From NCBI GenBank assembly GCA_003427395.1, contig BFEA01000255.1, forward strand, positions 1,462,128 through 1,490,544: 28,417 nt of DNA. Reading direction: 5' to 3'. Position 1 is the first letter of the stretch. Each line of letters opens with the position of its first letter. The translations under genes and the position numbers were made by a program. The notes below the pieces were generated by a model. That model worked only from the letters and a program-made list of their open reading frames with translations. It was not told the DNA's origin and made no database searches. Shown here in pieces: positions 1 to 8,309 of the stretch. The stretch is from Chara braunii (Eukaryota; Streptophyta; Charophyceae; Charales; Characeae).

Positions 1-66
1 TTTTTTTTCTACTTCTTTCTTTCTTTGTATTTTTTCTTACTTCCTTTTGTTTTGTTTTGCTATTTC
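1..66. repeat. Pyrimidine-rich low-complexity tract
   Basis: A T-run followed by TTTC/CTTT-type low-complexity sequence at the window edge. No ORF or element end is seen. It resembles the polypyrimidine tracts at 5670-5780 and 6860-7330. Confidence 0.8.
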
Positions 67-98
67 TTACAAATGGGAGACAGAGAATCAGAGAGGAA

Positions 99-123
99 GA
101 TAGATAGATAGATAGATAGATAG
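99..123. repeat. (GATA)n microsatellite
   Basis: About six perfect GATA units, followed by purine-rich GAGA/GAAA sequence that leads directly into the 70-bp inverted-end element starting at 143. Confidence 0.9.
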
Positions 124-142
124 GGAGGGAGAGAGAAAGAAA

Positions 143-212
143 GTTCACTACTGCGGGCCACGAACGCATTGAACGAGGTACATAAGTGTGATTTTGACCC
201 GCAGTAGCGACC
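143..212. mobile_element. 70-bp inverted-end element, copy 1
   Basis: Begins GTTCACTACTGCGGGCC and ends with the near-complement GACCCGCAGTAGCGAC, giving exactly 70 bp. The 36-bp core is unlike the cores of the other copies. A purine-rich (GA) stretch abuts its left side. The ends contain CACTA, the hallmark terminus of CACTA-superfamily transposons, so it could be a very small non-autonomous element. Function is unknown. Confidence 0.75.
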
Positions 213-262
213 TCTATACATTTTAGTTTTGGCGGACGGTTCTTTCTTTCTTTGTTCCTGGC

Positions 263-263
<1 letters not shown>

Positions 264-294
<31 letters not shown>
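264..294. repeat. (CT)n microsatellite
   Basis: About 15 CT units flanked by TTTC-rich sequence. The SLSLSL-type ORF read through it is a repeat artefact. Confidence 0.95.
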
Positions 295-298
<4 letters not shown>

Positions 299-590
299 AA
301 CCCCATTCTTTCTTTCATGCGTCTCTATCTCTCTCACTCCCTCATTCCGACGGATGCGTTTGGAAAGAATGGTCTGCTTTGTATTTGTTAAGTTGTGTTG
401 TCCAGTGTTATATCGAGTCATGTACGCGGGAATCGCAAATGTACAGTAATAAATAACAATATTTGTTGCCACGTACATATAGCCAATCTTTGGTAGGCGC
501 CCGCTGACAAAAACTATGGAAGTAGTGAGGCCCTGTCTCTGCCCCTCTCTCTCTCTCTATGTATTTCTCTGTATATACATATATTTCCAG

Positions 591-1765
591 ATGTCAAGAT
601 TGGCCAAAACCGGACAGAAGACAAAGTCAGGCGAAGAGTGTGATGCAACGACGGATCACTTTCTTCTACTGGGGGCCAAAGAAGAGAAGACGATTGAGAT
701 GGACCGGAACTGGGGCCAGATACTAGAGAAGCAGCGATAACATATAAACAGGCTAACAGATGAGGTACATAAGCCGAAACAATTGGTGAGACAGATGTCA
801 GACGAACTAGGCCGTATTACGTCACTGCTCGACGAAATGACAGAAACTGCGGAACACAGGATGTTCACCGTGTACTGGTTGTTACTATCCGATCCAAAGT
901 GTTTAGACATAACTCGTCTGAGGGAGGACATGACTGCCAGACTGAAGGCAATAGCCAAAACGAAGACCACCACGTTTGACGAGTTTCAGACATGGTTGGA
1001 TGGTGAAAGGCGCAGGCGCACTGCGGTTTTGAATCGGTTCGCCGCCCACGTCACAAAGAGAACTCACAGGGAATTACAAGGACTTGATGTCGCATCTTGT
1101 GCCAGCCCTGAGAAGTGTGTGCTGATGGAGGGGTGGGCATCGTATGATACCCAAGAATATAATACGGGTTCGCTAACTGCTTCGTCACGAAGTGTCGTCG
1201 ACCTCTTGGCCTTCGCAACAGACTGTATTCGCCACTGTAAGGAAATCGTAGACGAGGACGGTCTCTGTGATGAGAGTGTCGCAACTGCTAAGGATGACCT
1301 TCCTCGCAATATGACGTCTCTGTTGAACAGTTGCGCGCGGACGTCATGGATGCTCTGCAACACACACGAGGTAGGTTGTTGGCTGGAGAAATGACGGTGA
1401 CTTGTGTGAACGAAGTTGTCATGGGAAGTGAAGAAGGTGAAAGGACGAAGGCAGGTGAAAAAATCGACACAACAATGCAAACCTCCAGAGGAATTGGGAC
1501 CAGTGTCGGGGACTTTGCGCCTGCGCCACATGCCCTGCTGGCGTGCACCGATGTTGCCGCACTGAATTATCACCACGGTCGTCACAACTTCCCATGTGTC
1601 GTTGCTAGCAAAGCACCTTGTGCTAATGCAAAATCTGTTGCTCTGCCTATGACGACGGACACATTTCAAAAGTTCGTTGCAAAAGCGAATTCGCGACAAA
1701 TGGCGAGGCTGGTTGCGGACTGTCTGTCCCATCTCATATCGTACATCAAAGAGATAATTATATAG
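591..1765 (+). pseudogene. Broken unknown coiled-coil-like gene
   Basis: No family is recognised. The frame opens at ATG 591 (residues MSRLAKTGQKTKSG), just after a pyrimidine-rich run ending CCAG that resembles a 3' splice site. It is interrupted by an in-frame TAA at 738-740, then continues in the same frame to TGA 1392-1394. The N-terminal part is charged and looks helical (LVRQMSDELGRITSLLDEM), consistent with a coiled coil. From about 1300 the more protein-like frame shifts to one reading VEQLRADVMDALQHTRG and ends at TAG 1763-1765, so a frameshift or an unrecognised intron lies near 1300-1390. One nonsense codon plus one shift over roughly 390 codons suggests a recently decayed gene. 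No catalytic motif is seen. It lies between (CT)n tracts, as do the other cargo-like genes here. Confidence 0.45.
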
Positions 1766-1903
1766 GTCGTAACAAACGTAGACCAGCATGGAGGGAATAA
1801 CGAATTTCAGCATTGCAGGAAAGGACTTCACATCAACGACCACTTAAAAACTCTCTACACAAGACATCAAATCGTGGTTGCGCGGGTGGTCAGGGACGCG
1901 TGA

Positions 1904-1955
<52 letters not shown>

Positions 1956-2007
1956 TCACACACACACACACTCACACACAGACACACACACACACACACA
2001 CACACAA
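1904..2007. repeat. (CT)n-(CA)n compound microsatellite
   Basis: About ten CT units merge into roughly 40 CA units with a few T interruptions. The HTHTHT-type ORFs here are artefacts of the repeat. Confidence 0.95.
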
Positions 2008-2104
2008 TATTATGTATGTTTATTGCTGCCTGTATTACAACTTCTTCGTCCATACTTTTCTGTCTATAATGTTCGCTGTCTTTTTCCGTATTGACATACT
2101 TGTG

Positions 2105-2670
2105 GTTCACTACTGCGTGCCATATCAGTGTCCACCGCTGCTGTTTGTTGTCGTTCTGGCCCGCAGTAGTGAACCGCTCTGTGTCGCGCATGAGATGTTT
2201 GTTGGAGTTCTGACCCGCAATAGTGAATCTCTCGCTGTCGCTGCATCTTTGCATTTCCAACTACTTGTCGTTCACTACTGTGTGCCATATCAGTGTCAAC
2301 CGGTGCTGTTTGTTGTCGTTCTGACCCGCAGCAGTGAACCGCTCTCTATCGTTGCATCTTTGCCTGTCCAACAGCACGAGGTTCACTACTGCGGGCCAAT
2401 GTTTGTCTCGCATAAGATGTTTGTTGGAGTTCTGGCCCGCAATAGTGAACCTCTCGGCGGTGCTGCATCTTTGCGTTTCCAACCACTTGTGGTTCACTAC
2501 TGCGTGTCATATCAGTATCAACCGGTGTTGTTTGTTGTCGTTCTGGACCGCAGTAGTGAATCACTCTCTGTCGCTGCGTCTTTCCCTGTCCAACAGCATG
2601 AGGTTCACTACTGCAGGTCGATGTCTGTCTCGCATGAGATGTTTGTTGGAGTTCTGATCCGCAATAGTGA

Positions 2671-2672
<2 letters not shown>
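2105..2672. repeat. Tandem array of 70-bp inverted-end elements
   Basis: Full 70-bp copies lie at 2105-2174, 2270-2339, 2381-2450, 2492-2561 and 2603-2672. Each starts GTTCACTACTG and ends with its complement (CAGTAGTGAAC or CAATAGTGAAC variants). Spacing between 2270, 2381, 2492 and 2603 is exactly 111 bp: 70 bp of element plus a conserved 41-bp linker containing GCATCTTTGC or a close variant. Two core types alternate. Type A (2105, 2270, 2492) has CATATCAGT-like cores; type B (2381, 2603) has a TTTGTTGGAGTTCT segment. The higher-order unit is therefore 222 bp. A type-B right half at about 2175-2228 has lost its left end through a 57-bp deletion. The array ends directly in a (CT)n tract at the last GAACC. 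Confidence 0.85.
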
Positions 2673-2743
<71 letters not shown>

Positions 2744-2775
2744 ACTCACGCACACACATTCACACACACAGTGAT
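2673..2775. repeat. (CT)n then CA-rich microsatellite
   Basis: More than 30 CT units continue without a break from the GAACC end of the last array copy, then CACTCA and CA units follow. The junction suggests that the repeat grew out of the element terminus. Confidence 0.95.
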
Positions 2776-2868
2776 GTGTGTTTAAGTGCTGCCTGTATGA
2801 TTACTTTCTACTTAGAGTAAATTTATGTCCATAATGTTTGCTGCTTTTTGCCTCATGACACACAAGTG

Positions 2869-2936
2869 GTTCACTACTGCGTGCCATATCAGTGTCCACT
2901 GGTGCTGTTTGTTGTCCTTCTGGCCCGGACTAGTGA

Positions 2937-2938
<2 letters not shown>
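2869..2938. mobile_element. 70-bp inverted-end element, type A copy
   Basis: Begins GTTCACTACTGCGTGCC and ends GGCCCGGACTAGTGAAC, 70 bp. The core matches the type-A members of the 2105-2672 array. Its right terminus overlaps the left inverted end of the H3 module at 2928-2939 and runs straight into (CT)n. Confidence 0.8.

Positions 2939-2997
<59 letters not shown>
2939..2997. repeat. (CT)n microsatellite
   Basis: Close to 30 uninterrupted CT units forming the inner left flank of the H3 module. It is the complement of the (GA)n at its right end. Confidence 0.95.
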
Positions 2998-2998
<1 letters not shown>

Positions 2999-3059
2999 GT
3001 GAGGGGGCCGTGTCGCAGCTACGTGCTCTCATAAATGTATGTGGTGTCTCATGCAATAG

Positions 3060-3632
3060 ATGGAACCCGCGATTGCATCGACTGTCAACGGTGGAGAGAC
3101 ATGCGCCATGGAGACGGAGGACATTCTGACGGGTTTTGCAGATGGCCGCAAGGAAGGGAATTCGGTTGGAGGGAACACCGCAGACTGTGCAGAGGTGCTT
3201 GCGACAATATATGCACAGACTGCAGAGATGATGGGTGATGGTGATGAAACAAAGAATGATGCAGGAGGGAGCATTTGTGAGACGGAAAAGGTTGGGGAAG
3301 AGAGAGAGGAGGGAGGTCTGGGAAGCAGGGCATCTCTGACAGGGTGTATTGTGAAAGATGAAAATGTGGTGAAGACATCAGTAGGAGAAGAGTACCCATA
3401 TGACATCAATTGGGTGCCGGATCGTGTTCAACCGGGTATTGTTGGAGGAGCACCCTGCTTTGCGTTCAAAGTCGATGGGACATGGGTTCCATTTCCTGCC
3501 CCCAAAATGAATACATGGCGAAACGTAACTCTGTCAATCATGTTTGACAGAGTATTAAGGTTGAATGATGGGGCAACACCACAGGAGAAAGGACGATATG
3601 CATTGGAAATGTGGCGTGTTCTGGAGGCGTAG
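3060..3632 (+). CDS. Unknown protein with NWVP motif (ORF 1 of H3 module)
   Basis: A 190-residue ORF from ATG to TAG; family not recognised. The first ~105 residues are acidic, polar and probably disordered. The C-terminal part has an aromatic segment around residues 110-150 with YPYDINWVPDRVQPG and a later W-V-P. The next ORF has a counterpart (YGYRVNWVPG, then a hydrophobic stretch and MN), so ORFs 1 and 2 may share a small duplicated domain of about 42 residues. Past the TAG the same frame stays open for 18 codons to TGA 3687, then for about 50 more, with another GWVP. The TAG is followed by GGTGAGT, which matches a splice-donor consensus, so a 3' exon is possible. No catalytic residues or signal peptide are evident. 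Confidence 0.45.
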   Translation: MEPAIASTVNGGETCAMETEDILTGFADGRKEGNSVGGNTADCAEVLATIYAQTAEMMGDGDETKNDAGGSICETEKVGEEREEGGLGSRASLTGCIVKDENVVKTSVGEEYPYDINWVPDRVQPGIVGGAPCFAFKVDGTWVPFPAPKMNTWRNVTLSIMFDRVLRLNDGATPQEKGRYALEMWRVLEA

Positions 3633-3831
3633 GGTGAGTTCAGGCTGAACGATTTTTTGTACGGCAGTTTTGATTGCGGACAGCCATGAGTGATTGGTGG
3701 GAACGACGCAACAGGGAGTACGGCGTGCCACGAGAGCGATGCGAGGATGGATCCTAGGTGGGGTTGGGTGCCATATGCGATCCCGATTTCATGTGGCCGT
3801 GTGAGGATGATGATGCGTAATGCCATGAGCA

Positions 3832-4311
3832 ATGTCTGGAGCACGCAATGACAACTTCTCCTTCAGGAACCTCGACAGGGAGGTATCAGAAGACGAGAAG
3901 AAGGCAATGGCATGTCCTACCCATACTACTGGCTGCTTTTTCCCGCCGCTTCGGAACCCTGTGGAGTTGGAGGTGGTTGAAGGAAAAGTGTTCATTGGTG
4001 AGGATGGCAGCACATACACGCATGCAAGAGAGCAGGAAGCCACGTATGATGGACTATGCTCGCAGATATGGGACCATGTCACAATGAGGAGTGACGTTCT
4101 CTCTGCTATAGACATTGGGGCCCATGTCATTCTTAAAGGACAGTTGCAGCAACATATGGCCCCTGAAAAGTATGGTTATCGTGTCAATTGGGTCCCAGGA
4201 TGTTTGCATTCTGCAGTGGTTGATGGCAAGGTGACGATGGCAGCAAGACTGCAATCAAGGCATTGGCTCCCATTGGGATGGATGAATGCAGGCATTGTGG
4301 AGCATTGGTAG
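3832..4311 (+). CDS. Unknown protein with NWVP motif (ORF 2 of H3 module)
   Basis: A 159-residue ORF from ATG, with an in-frame TGA just upstream (3826-3828) that limits the start, to TAG 4309-4311; family not recognised. The N-terminus is charged (NLDREVSEDEKKAMACP), followed by FFPPLRNPVELEVVEGKVF. Near the C-terminus YGYRVNWVPG and MNAG parallel ORF 1. Immediately after the TAG the same frame is open for another 173 codons, so this may be the first part of a longer protein cut by nonsense mutations, or a separate gene in a compact row. No signal peptide or transmembrane segment is visible. Confidence 0.45.
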   Translation: MSGARNDNFSFRNLDREVSEDEKKAMACPTHTTGCFFPPLRNPVELEVVEGKVFIGEDGSTYTHAREQEATYDGLCSQIWDHVTMRSDVLSAIDIGAHVILKGQLQQHMAPEKYGYRVNWVPGCLHSAVVDGKVTMAARLQSRHWLPLGWMNAGIVEHW

Positions 4312-4371
4312 TTCCTCGTGGTTCTGGCACGTGTCTCAATTTTTAATGTAAATGTAAAGGACCACGTGCTG

Positions 4372-4833
4372 ATGGTTGAACACGCAAAGTGCTGTTGGGA
4401 GAAGATAAGGGAGGAGGAGCGTCAGATGGTGTGCGCGGGTTATGACTCTATGGCTGACCAGGGGATGTGGTCCATGGTTGAGGGGAGTCGTACGGACCAA
4501 GAGCAGGCCGACGGTCAGAACAAATACATGACTCACATTTACCGCAGGCACGGTTGCACGATCGTTCTTGGTTGGCTCCCGGTTGTATGTCCCATGACAT
4601 ATGAGCATAATGGAGTCGTCATCATGAGATTCAGAGACCCGCTTGGTGTGCCTTTCCATCTGACTTACTCAGATGGACTCCTGCGAGACATTCGGCATTT
4701 GGCGGAGAATGACTTGGCAGGTTCAGCGCAGCCAGGCAAGAGGACAGAAAAACGCTCTGAAATTTCCCGTTTGTCTGTTGAGGTGGAGGACCCATGTGGT
4801 CCTGGTCGCGTCGGGGGGTGCTCTGCAGCATAG
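4372..4833 (+). CDS. Unknown protein (ORF 3 of H3 module)
   Basis: The first usable ATG is 4372, 60 bases after the preceding TAG, giving 153 residues. The frame itself is open from 4312. Visible features are a charged helix-like N-terminus (CCWEKIREEERQMV), a hydrophobic core (CTIVLGWLPVVCP) and RFRDPLGVPFHLTYSDG. The tail is basic and then Gly/Pro rich (GKRTEKRSEI). It ends at TAG 4831-4833, and the histone ORF begins six bases later in the same frame. That spacing would allow either a fusion interrupted by one stop or termination-reinitiation. No family is recognised. Confidence 0.4.
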   Translation: MVEHAKCCWEKIREEERQMVCAGYDSMADQGMWSMVEGSRTDQEQADGQNKYMTHIYRRHGCTIVLGWLPVVCPMTYEHNGVVIMRFRDPLGVPFHLTYSDGLLRDIRHLAENDLAGSAQPGKRTEKRSEISRLSVEVEDPCGPGRVGGCSAA

Positions 4834-4839
4834 GGTGAC

Positions 4840-5490
4840 ATGGGCCGCCCGAGCGATGTCGCGATGTCGCAGAGCCCGGGGAAGATGAAGAAGTGCATGT
4901 CGGGACCGCCACGTGGGCAGACGCCCGCAGGCAGAAAGAAGGTGAACCCCAAGGCGGTGCCAGCGACCGGAGACACCGCAGGTGCACGAACTCAGGTCCC
5001 CGGACGCCGTCAACGCTCCGGGATGGCAACTTCGGCGGAAATCAGAAAGTTGCAACGATCCACCGACCTTTGTCTGGCTTTCAGGCCGTTCTTGCGGCTC
5101 ATGTGCGAGGCTGTGAGGGAGGACATTGCTCTGGGTATGGGCGTGAGGTTTCAGATGACGGCGGTGCGTGCTTTGATGGAGGCTGCCGAGGTGTACCTGG
5201 TCGCCAATTTCGAGACCATCAACGAGGTGGCCATCCATTCGAAGAGGGTGACGATCCAGGTCAAGGACATGAGACTGGTGAATAGGTTGTCGAAGCCTCG
5301 CTGGGTTGAGAAATATCAAGGTATGTTGGACAAGAAGGCGAGAGCTGAGGAGAGACAGCAATGGATGGAGGCCAGACAGGCGGAAAGGGATGGCAGCAGA
5401 GCAGGGGCGAAGAAGAGGAAAGCTGTGCCACGTAAGGAGGGGCACGCGAAAAAAAGGCAGCTTGAGAATTTTACTGTGTGTGCTGCATAA
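4840..5490 (+). CDS. Divergent histone H3 with long C-terminal extension
   Basis: A 216-residue protein. Residues 64-152 align by eye with the histone H3 fold: EIRKLQRSTDL (canonical EIRRYQKSTEL), VRFQMTAVRALMEAAEVYLV (canonical [20 protein letters not shown]), then AIHSKRVTI and KDMRL. The tail keeps PATG at 41-44, as in the canonical APATGG, but not the ARTKQTARKS start. The alpha1-loop1 stretch from RL to RFQ appears three residues longer than canonical H3; a longer loop 1 is typical of centromeric H3 variants. After the fold comes an extra ~65-residue charged tail with KKRKAVPRKE and KKRQ, possible nuclear-localisation signals; canonical H3 ends just after the fold. It would pair with H4 in nucleosomes if functional. 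The start could be residue 1 or Met 9. Whether it is a host gene, a captured copy or a decayed CenH3 is open. Confidence 0.8.
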   Translation: MGRPSDVAMSQSPGKMKKCMSGPPRGQTPAGRKKVNPKAVPATGDTAGARTQVPGRRQRSGMATSAEIRKLQRSTDLCLAFRPFLRLMCEAVREDIALGMGVRFQMTAVRALMEAAEVYLVANFETINEVAIHSKRVTIQVKDMRLVNRLSKPRWVEKYQGMLDKKARAEERQQWMEARQAERDGSRAGAKKRKAVPRKEGHAKKRQLENFTVCAA

Positions 5491-5549
5491 TGGTTGTCCT
5501 GTCGAATCGTGGACTCCGTGGAAGTCTTCGTGGTGCTAGGTGGGTTGAT

Positions 5550-5550
<1 letters not shown>

Positions 5551-5615
<65 letters not shown>
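5551..5615. repeat. (GA)n microsatellite
   Basis: More than 30 GA units at the inner right flank of the H3 module, followed by ATCA and the GGTTCACTAGTG end motif at 5619-5630. Confidence 0.95.
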
Positions 5616-5617
<2 letters not shown>

Positions 5618-5630
5618 AGGTTCACTAGTG

Positions 5631-6600
5631 GGGGACATGAAGGTATTAGAGGACGACTCTGTCGCTGATTTTTTTCTTGTTCTCCTTTCTTTCTTTCTTA
5701 CTTTTTTTTTTTTTTTTTTCATTTTCATTTTCTTATTCTTCCTTTCTTCAAATTTCTTTCTTTCGTTCTTTCTTTCCGAATGATCAGCCTTTCGGTGGGC
5801 TCCAACGGCGGAACCTGTAGGCAGTTGTCTCTCCCAGGTCTTTCAACCTTGTAGTTTTGTTCGTTTCCGCCTTTCAGAAGACTCGTAGGCACCCGGAGGT
5901 CTATCTAATGTGTGTCCTAGCCTTCGGTCCACTTACTGTAGGTTTCCATGTAAATGCATGTACTTTGGGTCTTTGCCAAAATGCGCTCGTAGATGTTTGC
6001 CGTTTAGACGATTGTGTAGGTCTGTAGGTGCGTGGTGCGTTGTACGTCTAGGGAAGTTGGGTACAAGTAGGCCAGTCGTTGAATTAGTGGTTGTTGTCGT
6101 TGCTTTTCTTACCACGGGCTTGGTGGAGGTCCCATTGTCTGTCTGTTCTATTGTTGTGGACAAGTACGCAGACCATCACAGTATCCCTACGTGAGTGTAC
6201 ACTAAATGTGTTTGCTGTTTCCTTTCTCTGACTCTACATTCTTTCATCCAGTGACCTGTAATTTGTATGCTTGGTTTGTTAGCATCGACCCCTTTTCTCC
6301 CTCTTCCATGTCTGCACGCGCTTCTCTCTTTCCCACCCTCTGTCTGTCTGTTTGTTCTGTGTTGTGGTCCTGACCAATTTCGGAGTGTATAATCAGCAGA
6401 AAGTTCAATGGCGTCCAATTGCAAAAAGAAATATATAAACATGAGGGGAGAGAGAAAAAAAAATTTGATTCCAAATCCTGCTTCCTCCCCTCTTATTCAA
6501 ACAAGAAAGAACAATAATAATATTGAATGACTGAATATCATCTATGTTGCATTGACCAATCTCTACCGCAGGAAGAAATCCGCATAGGTCAAAGATATGC
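5631..6600. other. Gene-poor spacer with TTTC tracts
   Basis: TTTC/T-rich low complexity occupies about 5670-5780, then roughly 800 bp of ordinary-looking sequence. The small ORFs here (for example 5910-6194) have no recognisable domain and a low-complexity valine run, and I do not call them genes. Confidence 0.6.
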
Positions 6601-6630
6601 ATGGACAACACAAAGCAGTTTTGTGGTCTG

Positions 6631-7018
6631 TCTGCTCCGTCTATTGTGTCTGTCTGTCTGTCTGTCCATGTGTCTGTCGGTCTGCTCTGGTTTGTATGTC
6701 TGTCTGTCTGGCTGACTGTCTGTTTGTCAGTTTGTCAGTTTGTCGCCTTGTCTGCTCATTCAGTTAGTCAGTCAGTCAGTCTGTTTGTCTGTCTGTCTGT
6801 CCGTCTGTTTGTCTGTCTGTCTGTCTTTCTGACTGTCTGCCTGTGAGTCTGTCTGTCTGTCTGTCTTTTTCTTTTTTTCTTTTTCTTTCTCTTTCGTTCT
6901 TTCTTTCTTTCTTTGTCTAACATATTTCTTTCTTTTTTTCTTTTTTTCTTTTTTTCTTTCCTTCTTTCTTTCTCTTTCTTTCTTTCTCTTTCTTTCTCGT
7001 TCTTTCTTTCTGTCTTTC

Positions 7019-7066
<48 letters not shown>

Positions 7067-7076
7067 TATGATCACC

Positions 7077-7109
<33 letters not shown>

Positions 7110-7113
7110 CCTA

Positions 7114-7161
<48 letters not shown>

Positions 7162-7234
7162 TTCTGTCTGTCTGTCCGTCTGTCTGTCTGTCTCCCTGTC
7201 TGTGTCTCTGTGTGTCCGTTTTTTTGTTTGTGTG

Positions 7235-7275
<41 letters not shown>

Positions 7276-7412
7276 CTTTCTCTTTCTTTCTTTCTTTCTT
7301 TCTCAATTTCTTTTTTTTTTTCTTTCTTTCTTTCTGTCCGTGTCTTTGTTTGTTTGTCTGTCCATCCGTCTGTCTGTTTGTCTGTCTGTGTGTCTGTCTG
7401 TCTGGTTTGTAA
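6631..7412. repeat. TCTG / TTTC / poly-T satellite block
   Basis: TCTG units with single-base variants (6650-6870) are followed by TTTC and TTTTC units (6866-7067), TCTG again (7077-7200), a poly-T run of roughly 38 bases (7238-7275), TTTC, and more TCTG. The block is almost pure pyrimidine on this strand for about 500 bp around 6860-7335. ORFs on both strands (CLSVCLSV and RQTDRQTD types) are translations of the repeat. Confidence 0.95.
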
Positions 7413-7850
7413 GTGGATGAACCAGAATCAAAGTCTGAATCCCACATCTACTGCAGGCATAACATGAAGCCCAACATAGCCATGACGACCCTCCTTCTGC
7501 CTTCTCTGACATGCGTTGAAGTAATTACTGGGGGCCTTATGTTGTACGTTGACCTGATGTCCACTGGACAACACAAAGCAGCTATGTGGATGCTCAGTGA
7601 TCCACCATGCCTGACGCTGACACAAGCAACNCCCCCCCCCCGCCCCCCCCCCCTTCCAATGGGGAGCCTTCCAGATGCAGCGCCTAACAAGGTGATGAAG
7701 ATGGTCTCCACCGTAACGATGTACGTACCTCGGCCCCCATCTCCCTCCCCCTCCTGCCCTTTGCTAGTCATACCTTTTGCCATTTAGATATTTCTCTCCT
7801 ACGTATGTACTCGTCAGGTTCGAACAGGGGTTGTTGTGGGCGAAGAGTAT
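7413..7850. other. Unassigned unique segment with C-tract
   Basis: About 400 bp of unique sequence. Overlapping ORFs exist on both strands (7413-7787 plus, 7448-7783 minus) but neither has a recognisable domain, and both cross a C-run at 7632-7651 with an ambiguous base at 7631. An exon of an unseen gene cannot be excluded. Confidence 0.4.
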
Positions 7851-8039
7851 CACACACACAGAAAAACACAGACACACAGCCGCGTTATTCGTACACACAC
7901 ACACACACTAGCGATTTGAAATACCTGGACCCATACATACATACACATACACACAGCGATACTCATACAGCCTGTGTTACACACACACATTCACACAGCC
8001 ACACAGACACATACACACATTCTGGCGTGCACCGTTCAA

Positions 8040-8109
8040 GTTGGCTACTGCGTGCCATACACAGACGACACAGGTCCGTTGTGACTTCAAATGGCACGCA
8101 GTAGCCAAC
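8040..8109. mobile_element. 70-bp inverted-end element, GTTGGCTA variant
   Basis: Begins GTTGGCTACTGCGTGCC and ends GGCACGCAGTAGCCAAC. The 17-bp ends are perfect complements and the total is 70 bp. This variant reads GGCTA where the other copies read CACTA. The core is unrelated to the 2105-2672 array cores. Confidence 0.85.
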
Positions 8110-8239
8110 CTGAAGTCGGACACGCTAACACATGCACAAACAAACACGCATAACAAATACACACACACACACACAGGCATATACAAAAAAACACACACAC
8201 ATACACACACACACATACATTCTGGCATGTACCCTTAAA

Positions 8240-8309
8240 GTTGGCCAGTGCATGCCAGAAACTGATGAATGATGACCGTTGCGACTTCGAATGGCACGCA
8301 GTAGCCAAC
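8240..8309. mobile_element. 70-bp inverted-end element, GTTGGC variant
   Basis: Begins GTTGGCCAGTGCATGCC and ends GGCACGCAGTAGCCAAC, 70 bp. It lies exactly 200 bp after the copy at 8040 within the duplicated CA-rich unit. The left end carries substitutions and the right end is intact. Confidence 0.8.

Larger units (their letters stand above)
2928..5630. mobile_element. Putative mobile module carrying four ORFs and H3
   Basis: The left end is GACTAGTGAACC followed by (CT)n; the right end is (GA)n, a short ATCA spacer, then GGTTCACTAGTG. The ends are 12-bp inverted repeats with one mismatch, extended by complementary microsatellites. All four ORFs inside run on the plus strand. No obvious target-site duplication is seen. 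The same end design, with CACTAGTGAACCCC at 10335, starts the giant palindrome. That this is a transposon-borne unit is inferred from the ends; no transposase lies inside, so it would have to be non-autonomous. Confidence 0.5.

Noticed and set aside
2105-2672. CRISPR-like appearance (regular repeats with variable cores)
   Set aside because: Cores alternate between two sequences rather than being unique, the repeats are inverted pairs, and the context is eukaryotic with no cas genes.
1813-2785. Long ORFs through the CT/CA tracts and the 111-bp array, on both strands
   Set aside because: The 111-bp period is a multiple of three, which keeps frames open by chance, and the proteins are low complexity. 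The inverted-end structure explains the sequence better.
3029-3409. Minus-strand ORFs opposite ORF 1
   Set aside because: Proline/serine-rich translation of the complementary strand of an acidic GA-rich coding stretch; no domain.
4723-5445. Minus-strand 240-codon ORF opposite the histone gene
   Set aside because: Shadow of the H3 frame; the plus strand shows a clear histone fold.
5910-6194. Plus-strand 94-codon ORF
   Set aside because: Cysteine/valine-rich with no motif, no partner on either side and length near chance for this composition.
6917-7447. Minus-strand 176-codon ORF rich in RQTDRQTD and KKERKK, and plus-strand SVCLSVCL ORFs
   Set aside because: Direct translation of TCTG, TTTC and poly-T repeats; every frame of such a repeat is open, so it is not evidence of a gene.
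7413-7787. Possible gene on either strand around the C-run
   Set aside because: Both strands open across an ambiguous base and a homopolymer; no recognisable domain. Listed as an unassigned segment instead.
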